The notes under the pieces were generated by a model, which saw nothing but the letters and a program-made list of their open reading frames with translations, was not told the DNA's origin and ran no database searches. DNA of 64,000 bases, from assembly GCA_023052935.1 (NCBI GenBank), contig CM041298.1:58026217-58090216 (forward strand). Reading direction: 5' to 3'. Within the stretch, counting starts at the first letter, position 1. Every line of letters begins with the position of its first letter. Shown in pieces: positions 22,346 to 33,563 of this stretch. Both the position numbers and the translations under genes were made by a program. The stretch is from Piezodorus guildinii (lineage: Eukaryota > Arthropoda > Insecta > Hemiptera > Pentatomidae).

Positions 22346-22530
22346 ACTTCTAAAATATAAAATTTTATTTTTATACTGCTTATGGTTTTCGAACAACATT
22401 TAAAACACACACGCTTATTTTTTTAGGACTTGGTCGTTTGGACTCCTAAAACTTGTATTTGCGGGAAAAACTCGAATTAAAAAATTTCCCAATAAGCAAT
22501 ACATTCCTTTACTATATATGAAATATATAG
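22346..22530 (+). repeat. Family A repeat, right part, after Jockey insertion
   Basis: Resumes with the TSD and continues through GGACTTGGTCGTTTGGACTC and TTTACTATATATGAAATATA to GGCAAGTTAAAGT, the distal end of family A. Confidence 0.65.
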
Positions 22531-22994
22531 GCAAGTTAAAGTAAAAGTAATGTTGGCGTTTTATTTTATTAAAAATAAAAAAGAAGAGTATATATATATA
22601 TATACTAAGTCCTCGGTTGGAATAATAGTTGCGATTCGTTAGTTCTATTTTTTTTTTTTTTTTTCCTTTTTGTAACTTTTCTTTTCTATTGACAAAAAAG
22701 GTTATACATGGAGTAAAGGATTACCACCAATCAGTTTCTGAGGGACAAAAGTCGTTATTTTGAAGGTTTGAGCTTAATCCTTCTTCGGGATTTTCAGATT
22801 TATTTTGCTAGCAGACCGAATGCGGTCGTATTAGAGTTCGGATTAAACTGTCTGAAAAAAAAAAAATCGGATTATGAAGAACAATGCTCGGTTTTGAGCC
22901 TAATTGGAATATGTCTGAAATAAAAAAAATCAGTTTTTAGAAAATATTTGTATAATAACTTTAATAACGAGGAAGAATAATTTAATAGATTAGT
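22531..22994. other. No recognised gene
   Basis: Contains a short (TA)n tract near 22590 and a T-run near 22650. No coding or repeat match. Confidence 0.3.
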
Positions 22995-23218
22995 GCCTGG
23001 CTTGGTGCAATGGCTAGCATATCAGCATTTTATGCCTAAGGGCAAGTGGCTGGTTATGCCGTCCTAAATGGAGGTGACGTAAAATGGTGGTCCAGAGCCT
23101 GTCTGATGTCAGTCACTCGTTAAAGATCCTTATCCTAATTAATCTGAATAGGATTTCCACTGCAGCATCGTCCGATTCGCCATATCAGCATAAAAGTAAC
23201 GTTTAATAAATAAAGAGA
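22995..23218 (+). mobile_element. SINE-A, degenerate
   Basis: A partial tRNA-like head (CAATGGCTAGCATATCAGC) is followed by the SINE-A body: GGTTATGCCGTCC, GACGTAAAATGGTGGTCC, GAGCCTGTCTGATGTCAG, CGTTAAAGATCC and a tail with AGTAACGTTTAATAAATAAA. The B-box region is eroded. Confidence 0.7.
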
Positions 23219-24416
23219 CTATAAACGTTTGGATAGTATGCAGCGTTTCTGTTTATTTAACGTTATATTTTGAGGCCTCAATTATAGTTTTTTTTCTTAT
23301 AACGACCACGTCATGGTGCAGAGATTCTTGAAGATAAATGAAAAAAAAATCAATTCATTACGTTAAAAATCATAGGACGAAAAGGATTGTTAAGTGTTGC
23401 TCATGATATGCTCAGAAAAAATAAAGAAACCTCGAGTCATTAAAAACAAGTATCCTTTGTACAAAGAGGTTTGCTTCTAATGATTCCATGGTAGTACATG
23501 TCCGTTTTAATAATGTTGGAAGAATAAAAACTTCAGTCAGTTGAACATTTCTCATTAGTTGTAATGCGCTATTAACTTCAAATAAATTAGTTTTTTTTTA
23601 ATTAGATTTATTGTATTAATGTGATATAATTAGTTCAGGAAATGTGCATTACTTATAGACCGCTCAAAAATATGATTAACTACTGCAAACTTAGAAATTC
23701 TGTTTAGATCTTTAATTTTAAGAGCAACTTTTTGAAAATAATTTATTTATTGAGGTATATTACAATTTGTTACAAAATGAACAATAATAATAGTGATATG
23801 AGACCACATTCATAGAATATATACAGAAAATAATAATAATAGTCAAATTACATAAAATAGAAAATAAATAAATTCATATATATACAATAAAATAATAATA
23901 AATAAAAAACAAAACAACAACCTATAATTGAGATAAATAAAAATTTGGCAAATAAATAAACATCATGTAAACAATCATAATTATATACAACACTTGTGGA
24001 GAAAAAAGCGGAATCCAAGAGATCCCAGTGCCTCTATCTTAGCCGCATCACTGGTGTGAGCCAATGGAGATTGAGTTAAGGCGCTGTAACCACAAACATT
24101 TAAGAGTAACTAAAATTTATAACCTATACCAACACATTTATGTTTAGAACTTGGGTTTTTGTCGATGCTTGTTGTATACGTTAAATAATTATTATGATAA
24201 TCCCAAGATTTTGTGCAAGCCAGTATGTGAATACTAGAATACGGAGTTAAATTGTGTTGCACTTTCAGTGCTTAAATAATGAAACTTTATTTTAGTGACC
24301 TCGTCGTTATGAAGCCTAATCGTTTATTTATTTATTTTTTTAAATTTATTTATTTTATTTTTTTATCACATTGAAAAATACTTTTTGTTTATGGGCCTAT
24401 AACATTGTAGCCCTGG
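23219..24416. other. No recognised gene; possible retroposon tail
   Basis: AT-rich. The 23750-23960 stretch (TTTATTTATTGAGG..TACAATTTGTTACA, then A-rich short-motif runs) resembles a minus-strand retroposon 3' UTR, but no coding supports it. Confidence 0.3.
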
Positions 24417-24695
24417 GGTCACAGGTGGTGTAGTGGCTAACAAGTCTCCCATACCCAAGATTGCGGGTTTGAACACTTTAGATGACTATAGGATTTTTTT
24501 GTAAGGGGAGTTTAAAATCCTTGGTTATGACATCCTTCAGAGGGGACGTAAAATTGTGGTCCCGTTCTTGTGCGATATCAGGTACTCGCTATAGGTCCCT
24601 ACCCTAATTACACATTGGTGCAAAAATTTAGGGCTCTCACAGAAGCCATATAAGTATCAATTGACGCTAAATAAACAAACAAATAAACATTTTAG
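24417..24695 (+). mobile_element. SINE-A copy
   Basis: tRNA-like head with GTGTAGTGGCTAACAAG (A box) and GCGGGTTTGAACAC (B box, degraded). The body has AGGATTTTTTTGTAAGGGGA, CAGAGGGGACGTAAAATTG and GTGCGATATCAGGTACTCG. It ends in ACGCTAAATAAACAAAC. Confidence 0.75.
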
Positions 24696-25070
24696 GTAGA
24701 CATTTGAGTGAATTTGTATTGCGTGTTTATTGTAGAAACTTGACAGATAATAGAAATGTCACGACGATGCATACTAAAAGAATGAATGAAGTATTCCTAC
24801 AATGTTGGGCTGAAATATGAAAGGAAATTATTCACAGGTAATCTATTTAAAATTGAGAGGCAAACTTTTCGGGTTTCTTGTTCTAACAACAGTTTATTGT
24901 TGCACTTCATTTTTCTAAAACTGTGGTTTTTAAAAGGGCTTGTTTGTTTTCAGATGTAACCGAATAACGGATTTTAATAAAACCAAACTATCGAAATAAA
25001 AATTTGATAAAATACGAATTTCTTAAAAATGTCATAGACTCACTGGGAATCCTACATCACCATATATAGC

Positions 25071-25200
25071 TTTTTTCAGTCAAATTCATAATTTTTTTAG
25101 TCAATTTCATAATTGTTTCAGTCAAATTCATAATTTTTTCAGTCAAATTCATAATTTTTTCAATCAAATTCATAATTTTTTCAGTTAATTTCATAATTTC
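25071..25200 (-). repeat. 21-bp minisatellite, left arm, about 6 copies
   Basis: The unit in the plus reading is TCAGTCAAATTCATAATTTTT with small variants. It is the reverse complement of the array at 26175-26468. Confidence 0.85.
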
Positions 25201-25284
25201 TTGTACTCATTTTATACAGTTCGTTTAATGAGGTTTTGCTATCAAGAACATAACATTTTTATTACCTCTTGTTGTTTTTAATCC

Positions 25285-25520
25285 ATTTAACGTCACTTTA
25301 TGTTACTGTGCTTAATCCGACGGTGCAGCGGGAGTCCTAAATTTTCCCTATCCAGGTTTATTTAAGATAGTGTGGAATCTTTTACAAGTTCCACTTTTTA
25401 AATATTTTAAGAGTCATAGGGCCACCATCTACAAATGTAGGGCCATCTGCTGGTTTTGAACTTGTGACCTTAAACATATAAGACTGTTATGCGAGCCACT
25501 ACCCCACAGGTGACCCTCGA
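25285..25520 (-). mobile_element. SINE-A copy in left palindrome arm
   Basis: Minus-strand head GTCACCTGTGGGGTAGTGGC near 25515 and body to the ACGTTAAATGG tail near 25290. An insertion or substitution in the middle (TTTACAAGTTCCACTTTTTAA) is shared with the right-arm copy, so both arms derive from one sequence. Confidence 0.75.
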
Positions 25521-25849
25521 TACATTTAACGAGCTGTTTGAATCTGCCAGGTTTGAACCCGTGACCTTGGGCATTTTAATGTTTAACACCTTGTTGAATG
25601 CATCAAGGGTCACCTGTGGAATAGTGGCTAGCATAACAGCCTCTTTTAAAGGCCGAAATAACTAAGGCATTTTACTCTCTAAAAGCAAATATAGAGCAAT
25701 CTGCTGGTTTCTAACTTGCAATCTTAAGAAAGCTGTTATGCTAGCCACTACTCCACAGGTGGCCCTTAATGTATTCAACAAGATTCTAAGGATTAATATG
25801 CCCAAGGTCACGGGTTCAAACCTGGCAGATTCAAACAGTTCGTTGAATG

Positions 25850-26110
25850 CATCGAGGGTCACCTGTGGAGTAGTGGCTAGCATAACAGCCTTCTATGCTT
25901 AAGGTCACAGTTTCAAAACCAGCTGATGGCCCAACATTTGTAGATGGTGGCCCTATGACTCTTAAAAGATTTAAAAAGTGGAACTTGTAAAAGATCCCAC
26001 TCTATCTTAAGTAAACCTGGATAGGGAAAATTTAGGACTCCCATTGCACCGTCGGATTAAGCACAGTAACATAAAGTGACGTTAAATGGATTAACAACAA
26101 CAAGAAGTAA
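25850..26110 (+). mobile_element. SINE-A copy in right palindrome arm
   Basis: Head GTCACCTGTGGAGTAGTGGC and AGCATAACAGCC, body with AGTGGAACTTGTAAAAGATC, tail AAAGTGACGTTAAATGG. It is the mirror image of 25285-25520. Confidence 0.75.
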
Positions 26111-26174
26111 TAAAAATGTTATATTCTTGATAGCAAAACCTCATTAAATTAACTGTACAAAATGGGTACAAGAA

Positions 26175-26468
26175 ATTATGAAATTGACTGAAAAAATTAT
26201 GAATTTGACTGAAAAAATTATGAATTTGACTGAAAAAATTATGAAATTGACTGAAAAAATTATGAATTTGACTGAAAGAATTATGAATTTGACTGAAAAA
26301 ATTATGAATTTGACTGAAAAAATTATGAATTTGACTGAAAAAATTATGAATTTGACTGAAAAATTATGAATTTGACTGAAAAAATTATGAATTTGATTGA
26401 AAAAATTATGAATTTGACTGAAAAAATTATGAATTTGACTGAAAAAATTATGAATTTGACTGAAAAAA
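26175..26468 (+). repeat. 21-bp minisatellite, right arm, 14 copies
   Basis: Unit ATTATGAATTTGACTGAAAAA. One unit has lost a base, which splits the reading frame. Because 21 is a multiple of 3 the array reads as a heptapeptide repeat (MNLTEKI), but the frame is broken and no flanking coding is seen, so I do not call a protein. Confidence 0.93.
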
Positions 26469-26478
26469 ACTATATATC

Positions 26479-26869
26479 GATGGCTAGGCTGGATTTATAT
26501 ATGTCCATGAGCAAATTCGAAATAAGTAATGTCTATGTATTTCTATTTGGCAGTATCTCCCTTAATTTTTTCTTTGAAATTGTCTTCAGGATTGTTCCGG
26601 TATGCTGTTTACTCATAGCAGCTCAGGGAAGTTGAGCAGCAGGTTCTAATGGGTTGTTAAATAAGTTAGCAGCGTTGTTAAATATTCCAATTTAATCCTA
26701 TCTCTGTTTATAAAATCGTATTTCCTTGGTCAATAATTTGCACATATTCTAAAAAATAATTAGTTAAGGTGCTTTTATGTATCACTTTGAACTGAGATTC
26801 CTTATCTTTAAGTAGTATTTAGCTTGCTAAAAATGGAGGAGAAAAAAAAGTCATTTTCGTCATTTATGA
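26479..26869. other. No recognised gene
   Basis: AT-rich DNA directly outside the palindrome, with no repeat match. Confidence 0.3.
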
Positions 26870-27075
26870 TTTTTTATTTCCCAAAAGGAAAATCCGCTGC
26901 ACATATGGTTAATATGGATTTGCACTGTATATGGCGATGATGCCCTGGGATAAAACACCGTCTGTAAGTGATGTGCTCGGTTCAGAACCGGACATTTTGA
27001 CTTGGAGGACGCAAAGCGCTCGAGTTTTCCTTCAACTGTTGATGATGACCAAATTGAAGTATTGGTCTCTGACAA
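26870..27075 (-). repeat. Family E short interspersed repeat
   Basis: Minus-strand order CAGTTGAAGGA, CGAGCGCTTTGCGTCC, then CCGGTTCTGAACCG and a GGCATCATCGCC block matches 35870-36090. Both copies share the palindromic CGGTTC(A/T)GAACCG and the GAGCGCTT(T/C)GCGTC segments. Confidence 0.65.
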
Positions 27076-27300
27076 CCCTCACTCTAAGACACGGGATATG
27101 GCATATATAATTGATTTAAAATATTTTCAATAATCTGAGGTTTTAATAAAAAACACCGTAAAAAAAAAAAAAAACGCGACGAACTTATCTTACAACCCAA
27201 TAAAATAGTCCTGTCACATTTAAATGTAGGAGTGTTATTGTGACAGCTGACCCATTTTGCTGGGTTTGTTAGTCATCTGATTCCAGCATGTTCCATAATT

Positions 27301-27899
27301 CAGGGTGTCTAGCAACAGGGAAAATCGGGAAAAGTCAGGAAATTTGTTCTTTACTCAGGGAAAATGGTCCCTAAATAACATCGTTTCTTCTTCACTCAGA
27401 CAAAATTTCCAATTTGCCTACTTTTTGTGATGTAGCAAATATGATAAAGCGTGTTTAATATTTAATATCATAAGAGGACGGGAGGGTTATGGAGAAGAGA
27501 AAAGTCAACCTTCAGGTGAAGGAATAGGAGGCCAAAAAAGCAGAACTGCTCCAAGAAGCTCTTCAGAAAGTTGAAGATATGGCTGCATAGATTCAAACAT
27601 TAAAGAAAAGCTCTTAAGGTTTATGTAGATATATTGATTATTGCTAACAGCAGTATTCAATCTCATCATAATTCATTGGCAAGTCAACTCAAACAACTAC
27701 AATTTCAGCTGTCGGGTAAATATAGTTGAATCTTATCGTAAAGTAATTAGTCATTATATATATTTTTAATCTAGTATACCATTTTAATTATATTTATTCT
27801 TTGTTTTGTCAATTTTCACTGAGATTTGGCCAGGTAAAATACTTCTTACAATATCGAAAAGTCAGGGAATCTCTTTAAGATGATTTGCTAGACACCCTG
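27301..27899. mobile_element. MITE-like DNA transposon, CAGGGTGTCTAGCA ends, copy 2
   Basis: Exact 14-bp terminal inverted repeats: CAGGGTGTCTAGCA at 27301 and TGCTAGACACCCTG ending at 27899. It is colinear with 252-903. An internal patch at 27490-27625 reads as a Lys/Glu-rich coding tail with two in-frame stops (LQVKE, EAKKAELLQEALQKVEDMAA, IQTLKKSS), probably the relic of a transposase C-terminus. The termini are hAT-like by appearance, though an 8-bp duplication is not apparent. Confidence 0.8.
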
Positions 27900-28790
27900 A
27901 AATTGCATTCTGTGATTTAAATTAGGCACCTCGGATTCACTTTCTTTTTAATGAGTTTTGGATTCTAAATGTTAGATTATCGACGTAATGCCCACTTTTA
28001 GGAATGAGTCATTTTGGTTTCCTTTTTACGTTCCTTAGGTTTGTTGAATTATTTAGTTTCATCTGTTACAAAGTTCAGACTAGGAGTATTGATCTAGGAG
28101 TGTGTTCTAGTTGGAAGGAGACCCCGCCGTGTCCAATGCACTTGGTCCCTAAGGTCATAAATTCTCGACCAAGGTTCCTTCCAAAGGCAGGATGGTCGCT
28201 GCATGTGTTTTGCTTTCTTCCCTTCTACAATTAGCAAAGAAAAAAAAAAGTGGGTAGCCCATCCTTCGACCCTGACAAATGGTGCCTACGTCTTTGTTCC
28301 CTAAATGCCCGTGTCTCCCTGATTTGGCAAGCCTTTCACGATTTTCTATTGTCCAGTTTCCCTTTCCAAGACTTGGGATAAATTAAAATATCTGTTTTTG
28401 AAAAAGACATTCTGGTGAAATGTATCTTGAGTTCGTCACCTAAACTCAATTGATTTATTAGTTGATTTCATTTTTTATTAATAAATAATTAAAGCTACTA
28501 ATAATACTTTCATTTAGGTATGTAATATAATTATAATAATTTAATCATTTGTTTTTTAGGGTATTCCCTATACAAACAGAGCTGGCCTGGAACAGTACAA
28601 ATAATTAGATATATCGTCAGCATACATTAATAACTTATATACAATAACAATTATATGCAATAACAAATGGGTAGAATAGGCCAATAGTGATAAAATGTTT
28701 TGCTATATGACCACAATTTTTTTTCATTTATAAATAAAAATATACAAAATAAATAATATCAATGAAAAGGCTGTAAGATTTATTTTTACT
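27900..28790. other. No recognised gene
   Basis: The 28090-28240 stretch is less AT-rich (CCCGCCGTGTCCAATGCACT) but matches nothing else in the window. A TTTTTTAG acceptor-like site at 28559 and an AG-GTATGT at 28517 are discussed under rejected items. Confidence 0.3.
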
Positions 28791-28920
28791 GAAAAGCCTA
28801 TAAATATGAATATTTTACATCGATATAGCGAGTGTAATCAAAATCGAAATGGCTCTAACGTTTTTGAGGAAATCGTAACAACGTGGCTTCTGGTTAGCCG
28901 ATTTTTATGAGAACGTTTTT
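28791..28920 (+). repeat. Family A internal fragment
   Basis: TTTTACATCGATATAGCGAG, TAATCAAAATCG and TTTTGAGGAAATCGTAA match the middle of family A. Confidence 0.55.
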
Positions 28921-29072
28921 GTGATGAGTACAAAATCCTTGGTTATGCCGTCTTTGCGTTTCAGGTACACGTTAAAGATCCCTATCCTTATTAAAGTTTG
29001 ACAGAAAAAATAGCATCGTTCGTTTAGTTATATTACTATAAAAGTTACGTTAAATGTATAAAAAAACAATAC
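28921..29072 (+). mobile_element. SINE-A, 5'-truncated
   Basis: Body only: AAATCCTTGGTTATGCCGTC, CAGGTACACGTTAAAGATCC and the AAAGTTACGTTAAATGTAT tail. Confidence 0.6.
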
Positions 29073-30100
29073 ACTTTTGGATAATATGCAGCGATTTTGT
29101 TTTCTTTAGTTATGTTATGTATTGATGCCTCAATTATAGTTAATTTACTTAAAACAAACTCTTCATACACCCTTATCCAAACTCTGATATAAAATACATT
29201 CAAAAATTTTAATTGATTACATTAAAAATCAGAGGAGAAAATTAAGTGTTCCCTGTGTAAAGAGAGCTGTGCGACTAATGATTCGATAGTAGTATTAATA
29301 ATTGTATGAATGAGATCCTGTAGCACTATTATTATTGTCTATTATGACAAATTGTAATAAATACGAATAAAAAAATTTAAAAAAACGTATTTTTTTATTT
29401 TTAATAATTTTGAAAGAAAAAGCCTTTAACCATTTGAACATTTGTTATCAGTTATAATAATTATGATGTATAATAATTTATGGATGTTGATAAATTATGC
29501 CGTTTTCCGAAAATTTTCTTTTCACCTATTACTATACTTTATCTGCTTATTTAAACGTAATCGATAAAAATGTTTTTTAAACACTTGCTGAAGTTTAAAG
29601 TTGCAAACATATTTCTTATTAAACTCTTTTATAATTCTGAATCTCAGAATCTTACTTTCTGCTTAAGGTTCTTTCTTTAAAGGGGGCCCACGCTGTGATT
29701 ATTAACTTACGTATTACTTTAATTACCTAGGCTAAACTTAAAAGGTATTTGCAAGTTGTAAGGAAGTAGGTAAGCCCGCCCGCAAGCCTAGTGAGTTTAG
29801 CGAGGTTAGGAACCTTCAGAAAGGTCAAGGCTCCAATAGACCAACTGTAATGAAATTTATTACTTGTCTTGTTCTAGCCTTATTTCTCAGTTTATTATCT
29901 TTTGTCTATTATTTACTACTATACTGTTCAAATAATTTTTGTTTATTATTTAGGAATGATATTTTACTAAAACCTTATGAGATATTTACATATTCTGATT
30001 TGAGAATCATCGCATTCGTAATAAAATTTAAGGAAATGACTCCATACTCAAATTTATTTAAAATCCAGGTGCTACCTGATATACGTACTACCTTTTATAG
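29073..30100. other. No recognised gene
   Basis: AT-rich. The patch at 29680-29840 is richer in G and C (GGGGGCCCACG, AGGTAAGCCCGCCCGCAAGC) but has no matching repeat or ORF. Confidence 0.3.
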
Positions 30101-32060
30101 ACAAGGCGAAAAAAAAAAAAAAAAAATACCTGTATATGGTATACGTCCATAACTGTTATTTTTTAAGATAGAGAAAAACAAAATATTTTCGAGATCAAGA
30201 CACTGAGAGAAAGAAAATCTGAGGGCTTACGTTCCAAGATACGTAGAACCCGAATAATGAATAAAAAACAAAATCCCTTCGTCTGCCGCCCGCAGCATAT
30301 CTCCGAAACTACTGGAGAAATGTTTTTGAAATTCAACATATAGGATAATTATAAAAAATATTGAAATTTTACCCATAAATACGCCTACAACTTAATGAGA
30401 AAATCTGTTATTTTTGAATACAGAGAAAAAATGTATTCGTGTTTTTTAACCAAAAAAACAACATTAATTATTAGAAATAACATATTTCACGCAGAATATG
30501 ACAAATGGAAAACATGTATGAAAGATAGAAATTGTTATAAAAGGGAATAGTAAAAAGAACATAATCAATGTTTATATAATTTGCACCCCCTTAGTATTAA
30601 ATATATTTTTAATATGAGATGTAAATAATTATTTTTAGGAATTAAATTTTTGCTGTAAGGAAATTTTTTTTTTATATAACGTGTATTTTAAAAATTACTT
30701 TTAAAAAGCTTTCACCTGATATTTAAGACAGATGATTTGAAATATCGACAACATAGCCCTCCCAGACTATTTAAATCAGAATGAAACCTACTTGATATCA
30801 AAGCCTATTATATTGTACTCCGATGTATCAAGTTTAATCAAAATCGTTATAGCCGTTTATGAAAAATCGGTTATTTAACACAGTTATTTTTCAATACAGA
30901 GAAAAAATGTATTCGTGTTTTTTAACAAAAAAAAACACATTAATAATTAGAAAAAAGAGAAATAAATAAAATTTTTTGCCATAAATACGCCCAAAACTCA
31001 ATTATTTTTTAATATAAAGAGAAAATTTATTAGTGTTTTAACCAAAAACCCGCTAATAATTAGAAAAAAAATTGAAATTTTATCCATAAATACACCCATA
31101 ACTCAGTTATTTTTGATGATGGAGAAAAATATGTATACAGTTTTATAATCAGTAAGGCGCTTCAAACAGAAAAAAAAATTGATCTATATATATATTCAAG
31201 TCACAAATTATAATAGATGTAATTCCATCAAGAATCGGTTATTATTGAAAATAAAAAAAACAATCTTATATGGTCGTACTACAACTTATAAGAGTTATAA
31301 TTCCCTGATAACTCGGTTATTATTGATGATAGATAAAAAAATGAAAGGTTTTCTGAAATCAGGAAAATTTATTTGAATGAAAGTCGAAACAAAGGGAAAG
31401 GAAATAGTAACGCAGTCTAGTATAAATGCTTTTGGTTTATCATTTTCAATAACAAACCTTTGCAATACATCAAAAATATAAAAAAAAAAATTACCTTCCC
31501 TCGAAATTTGAGTTTACGTTTTAAGATGCGTAGAACCCGAAAAATGAATAAAACAAATCCGTTACACCTAATTAATAAATAAATAAATACCAAAAATTGC
31601 TCTAATAAAATAAAATAGTAATAGAAATAGTTCATATAGAATTAAATTGTCTACAAAATGAAAAAAGAATCATTTAAATTGGCTTAGAACTAGCAGTGAT
31701 ATATATCGTTTTGAAATTTGCAGTGGTGATATTTTCTATCCATTTTCTAACTCGGTTATTATTGATGATAGAGAAAAAAATGTAATGGTTTCTGGAATTA
31801 GGAAAATTTATTTCACTTATTTCAATGACAATTAAAAGAAATATTAAAGAATGCTTGTTTTAATGCTATTGGTTAATTATTTTCAATAATAAGCTATCAT
31901 TATATACCAAAAAATACCCTCTCCTCAAAATTTGAGGCCTGACATTTTAACAGGCGTAGAACCTTAATAGCGATTAAAAAAAACTCCGTCTGTCTTCCGT
32001 ACGAATAAATTTCCTACAAAACTAAAAAATAATTATTTATGTCGGTTTTGATATAGGAGA
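30101..32060 (+). repeat. Family F repeat region, several tandem-like segments
   Basis: The phrase CTCGGTTATTATTGATGATA (or variants with AGAGAAAAAAATG after it) recurs at about 30145, 30400, 30880, 31100, 31310 and 31750. It is separated each time by related blocks, including GAGGGCTTACGTTC..AGATACGTAGAACCCG near 30225 and 31510. Part of the region is the inverted counterpart of 15360-16330. No protein was recognised. Confidence 0.6.
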
Positions 32061-32225
32061 GATATTGCGTTTTAAAATAAGCAGTAGAGATAGGTCATTT
32101 TTCTTATATTAATTTACTGCTTTTCATATTATTTACTTTCTTGTAAACAACTATATTAACTGCTATATCCTAATATAACTATTTGGAAATAATAATCCAT
32201 TGAAATAATAATTTGCAGCGTATTT

Positions 32226-32470
32226 TGTTTGTTAATTTATGCTACTCTAGGAGTACTAAATTATTCTTTACTAGGTTTAATTAGGATAGGGATCTTTACC
32301 TGAGTACCTGACATCGCGCTGGCTCGTGACCAACGTTTTACACCCCTTCCGAAGTCATAAACGTCATAAACCAAGGATTTTTACTCCTGTTAAAAAATCC
32401 TAGGGCCATCTATCGGGTTTGAACCCGTGATTTTCGGAGTTAAAACCCAATAATTTCTACTGTTGCACAG
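32226..32470 (-). mobile_element. SINE-A copy
   Basis: In plus reading: tail TTTGTTTGTTAATTTATGC, body AGGATAGGGATCTTTACC, GAGTACCTGACATCGCGC, AAAAAATCCTAGGGCCATC, and B box GGGTTTGAACCCG near 32420. Minus orientation. Confidence 0.75.
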
Positions 32471-33094
32471 TATTTTATCTAAAATAAATGATTCCAGGCA
32501 AGTTGATGTTATTCTTCTTTATAATTTTCCGATTTAAGGTTATTGAAAACTTTTAAAAGTTATTTCGAGAAAGGATGTGTGTGAAAGGTATGTTGTGCTC
32601 ACCAGATTTTTTTTTTTCTCTTACATTACTAAACAAACATCTATACAGGCGATATTGGTTTTTATCGAGGTTATTTGACAGGCGTTCAAATTTATCTATA
32701 ACTAACAAACTATCTCTTTACACAAAGTTTTTTTGATGCTCCGATACCAACATGACTCAGGGTTTAGGGCCGAGAGCTCTACAAAAAGCTATATCTCTTC
32801 AAAATGTATTTTTTTTTTTTTTTTTTGTATTATTAATATTTAATGTCAATATAAGAAATTATAAAAATAATTACATCTTTCCCGCTCTTCTGATACTATC
32901 GTGAGAGTAGTATCAAAATTTGAACTAACATCGTGTAAGCTTTGACAACGCGGTCTCGAACGAACCATTAGGATCTATACACCATACACGACGGATGCGG
33001 TGGCCATGAGATCTGGTGATACACTATCAATATTTATTTTATTTTATAAAATTATCTCATTTCTTTAATTATGTATTAATTTTGATATACTTTT
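32471..33094. other. No recognised gene; family A end fragment
   Basis: A family A outer end lies near 32580-32615 (GTGTGAAAGGTATGTTGTGC then CACCAGAT). A T-run at 32810-32826 may be an old retroposon tail. Confidence 0.35.
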
Positions 33095-33275
33095 TACGAT
33101 CAAACAGCAGCTCAGATCGAAGAGATCGTTTATTATCCGATCCACTCAATGGAGCTCAATTCCTTCTGTTGTTTGTAACTGTAATACACTTCCAACCTTT
33201 AAATCCGGTCTATTCAATTACTTTCTATCCAATCCATATCCTAAGAATCCTGAGCAAAAAAACCCTTAACGTTTT
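33095..33275 (+). pseudogene. LINE reverse transcriptase C-terminal tail remnant
   Basis: One plus-strand frame reads RSFIIRSTQWSSIPSVVCN, then TLPTFKSGLFNYFLSNPYP, and stops at 33267-33269. This is the 'RSF..R....W..IP......TL..FK..L..YF' pattern at the very end of many LINE ORF2 proteins, also seen in a different family at 2130-2327. No more of the element is recognisable. Confidence 0.6.
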
Positions 33276-33284
33276 TTCATAGTT

Positions 33285-33345
33285 CTTAATTGATTTTAAC
33301 AACGAAGGTGAGTGAAAGACATGTGTTGCCGTGCACTAGATTTTT
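33285..33345 (-). repeat. Family A outer-end fragment
   Basis: TTGATTTTAACAACGAAGG, TGAGTGAAAGACATGTGTTG and GCACTAGATTTTT correspond to the minus-oriented outer end of family A copies at 6616 and 53810. Confidence 0.55.
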
Positions 33346-33563
33346 TTTTTACAAAATCAATGGAAACAAAAATTAATATACCGATCAAAAAATATCTCTA
33401 CAACAAACCAAAAACATTTTATTTTATTTTTTTTTAAACATTTTATTGAGTGTATTAACAAAAAAAAATACATCAAGTAAATGTGATAGTTATATAGTAC
33501 AATGACATGAAATACATGTAGAGAAGCTTTTCATTGGAAGCACTCTAAACATATTCTAAACTA

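Larger units (their letters stand above)
25062..26478. repeat. 1.4-kb palindrome with minisatellite ends
   Basis: The left arm (about 25062-25642) and right arm (about 25731-26478) are reverse complements over their whole length, with scattered differences. Going inward each arm holds a 21-bp minisatellite, a unique block (CTATCAAGAACATAAC / GTTATATTCTTGATAG), a SINE-A copy and a central SINE-A-derived block. Between them is a loop of roughly 90 bp. The right arm is longer because it has 14 minisatellite copies against 6 on the left, which accounts for the length difference almost exactly. Confidence 0.88.

Noticed and set aside
26178..26468. CRISPR array
   Set aside because: Tandem 21-bp units without spacers, in a eukaryotic context.
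26178..26635. Coding sequence for a MNLTEKI repeat protein
   Set aside because: The frame is broken in the array, the mirror array exists in the other palindrome arm, and there is no flanking coding.
28510..28605. Acceptor-like TTTGTTTTTTAG at 28559 with a short downstream open reading, and TTTAG-GTATGT at 28517
   Set aside because: The downstream frames are only 14-17 codons, no partner exon is visible, and the second site lacks a good pyrimidine tract. Weaker than the site at 47280.
29850..30152. 100-codon ORF with a signal-peptide-like start (MKFITCLVLALFLSLLSFVY)
   Set aside because: The hydrophobic start is typical of AT-rich random sequence. The rest has no motif, runs through an A-run (KKKKK) and enters the family F repeat region.
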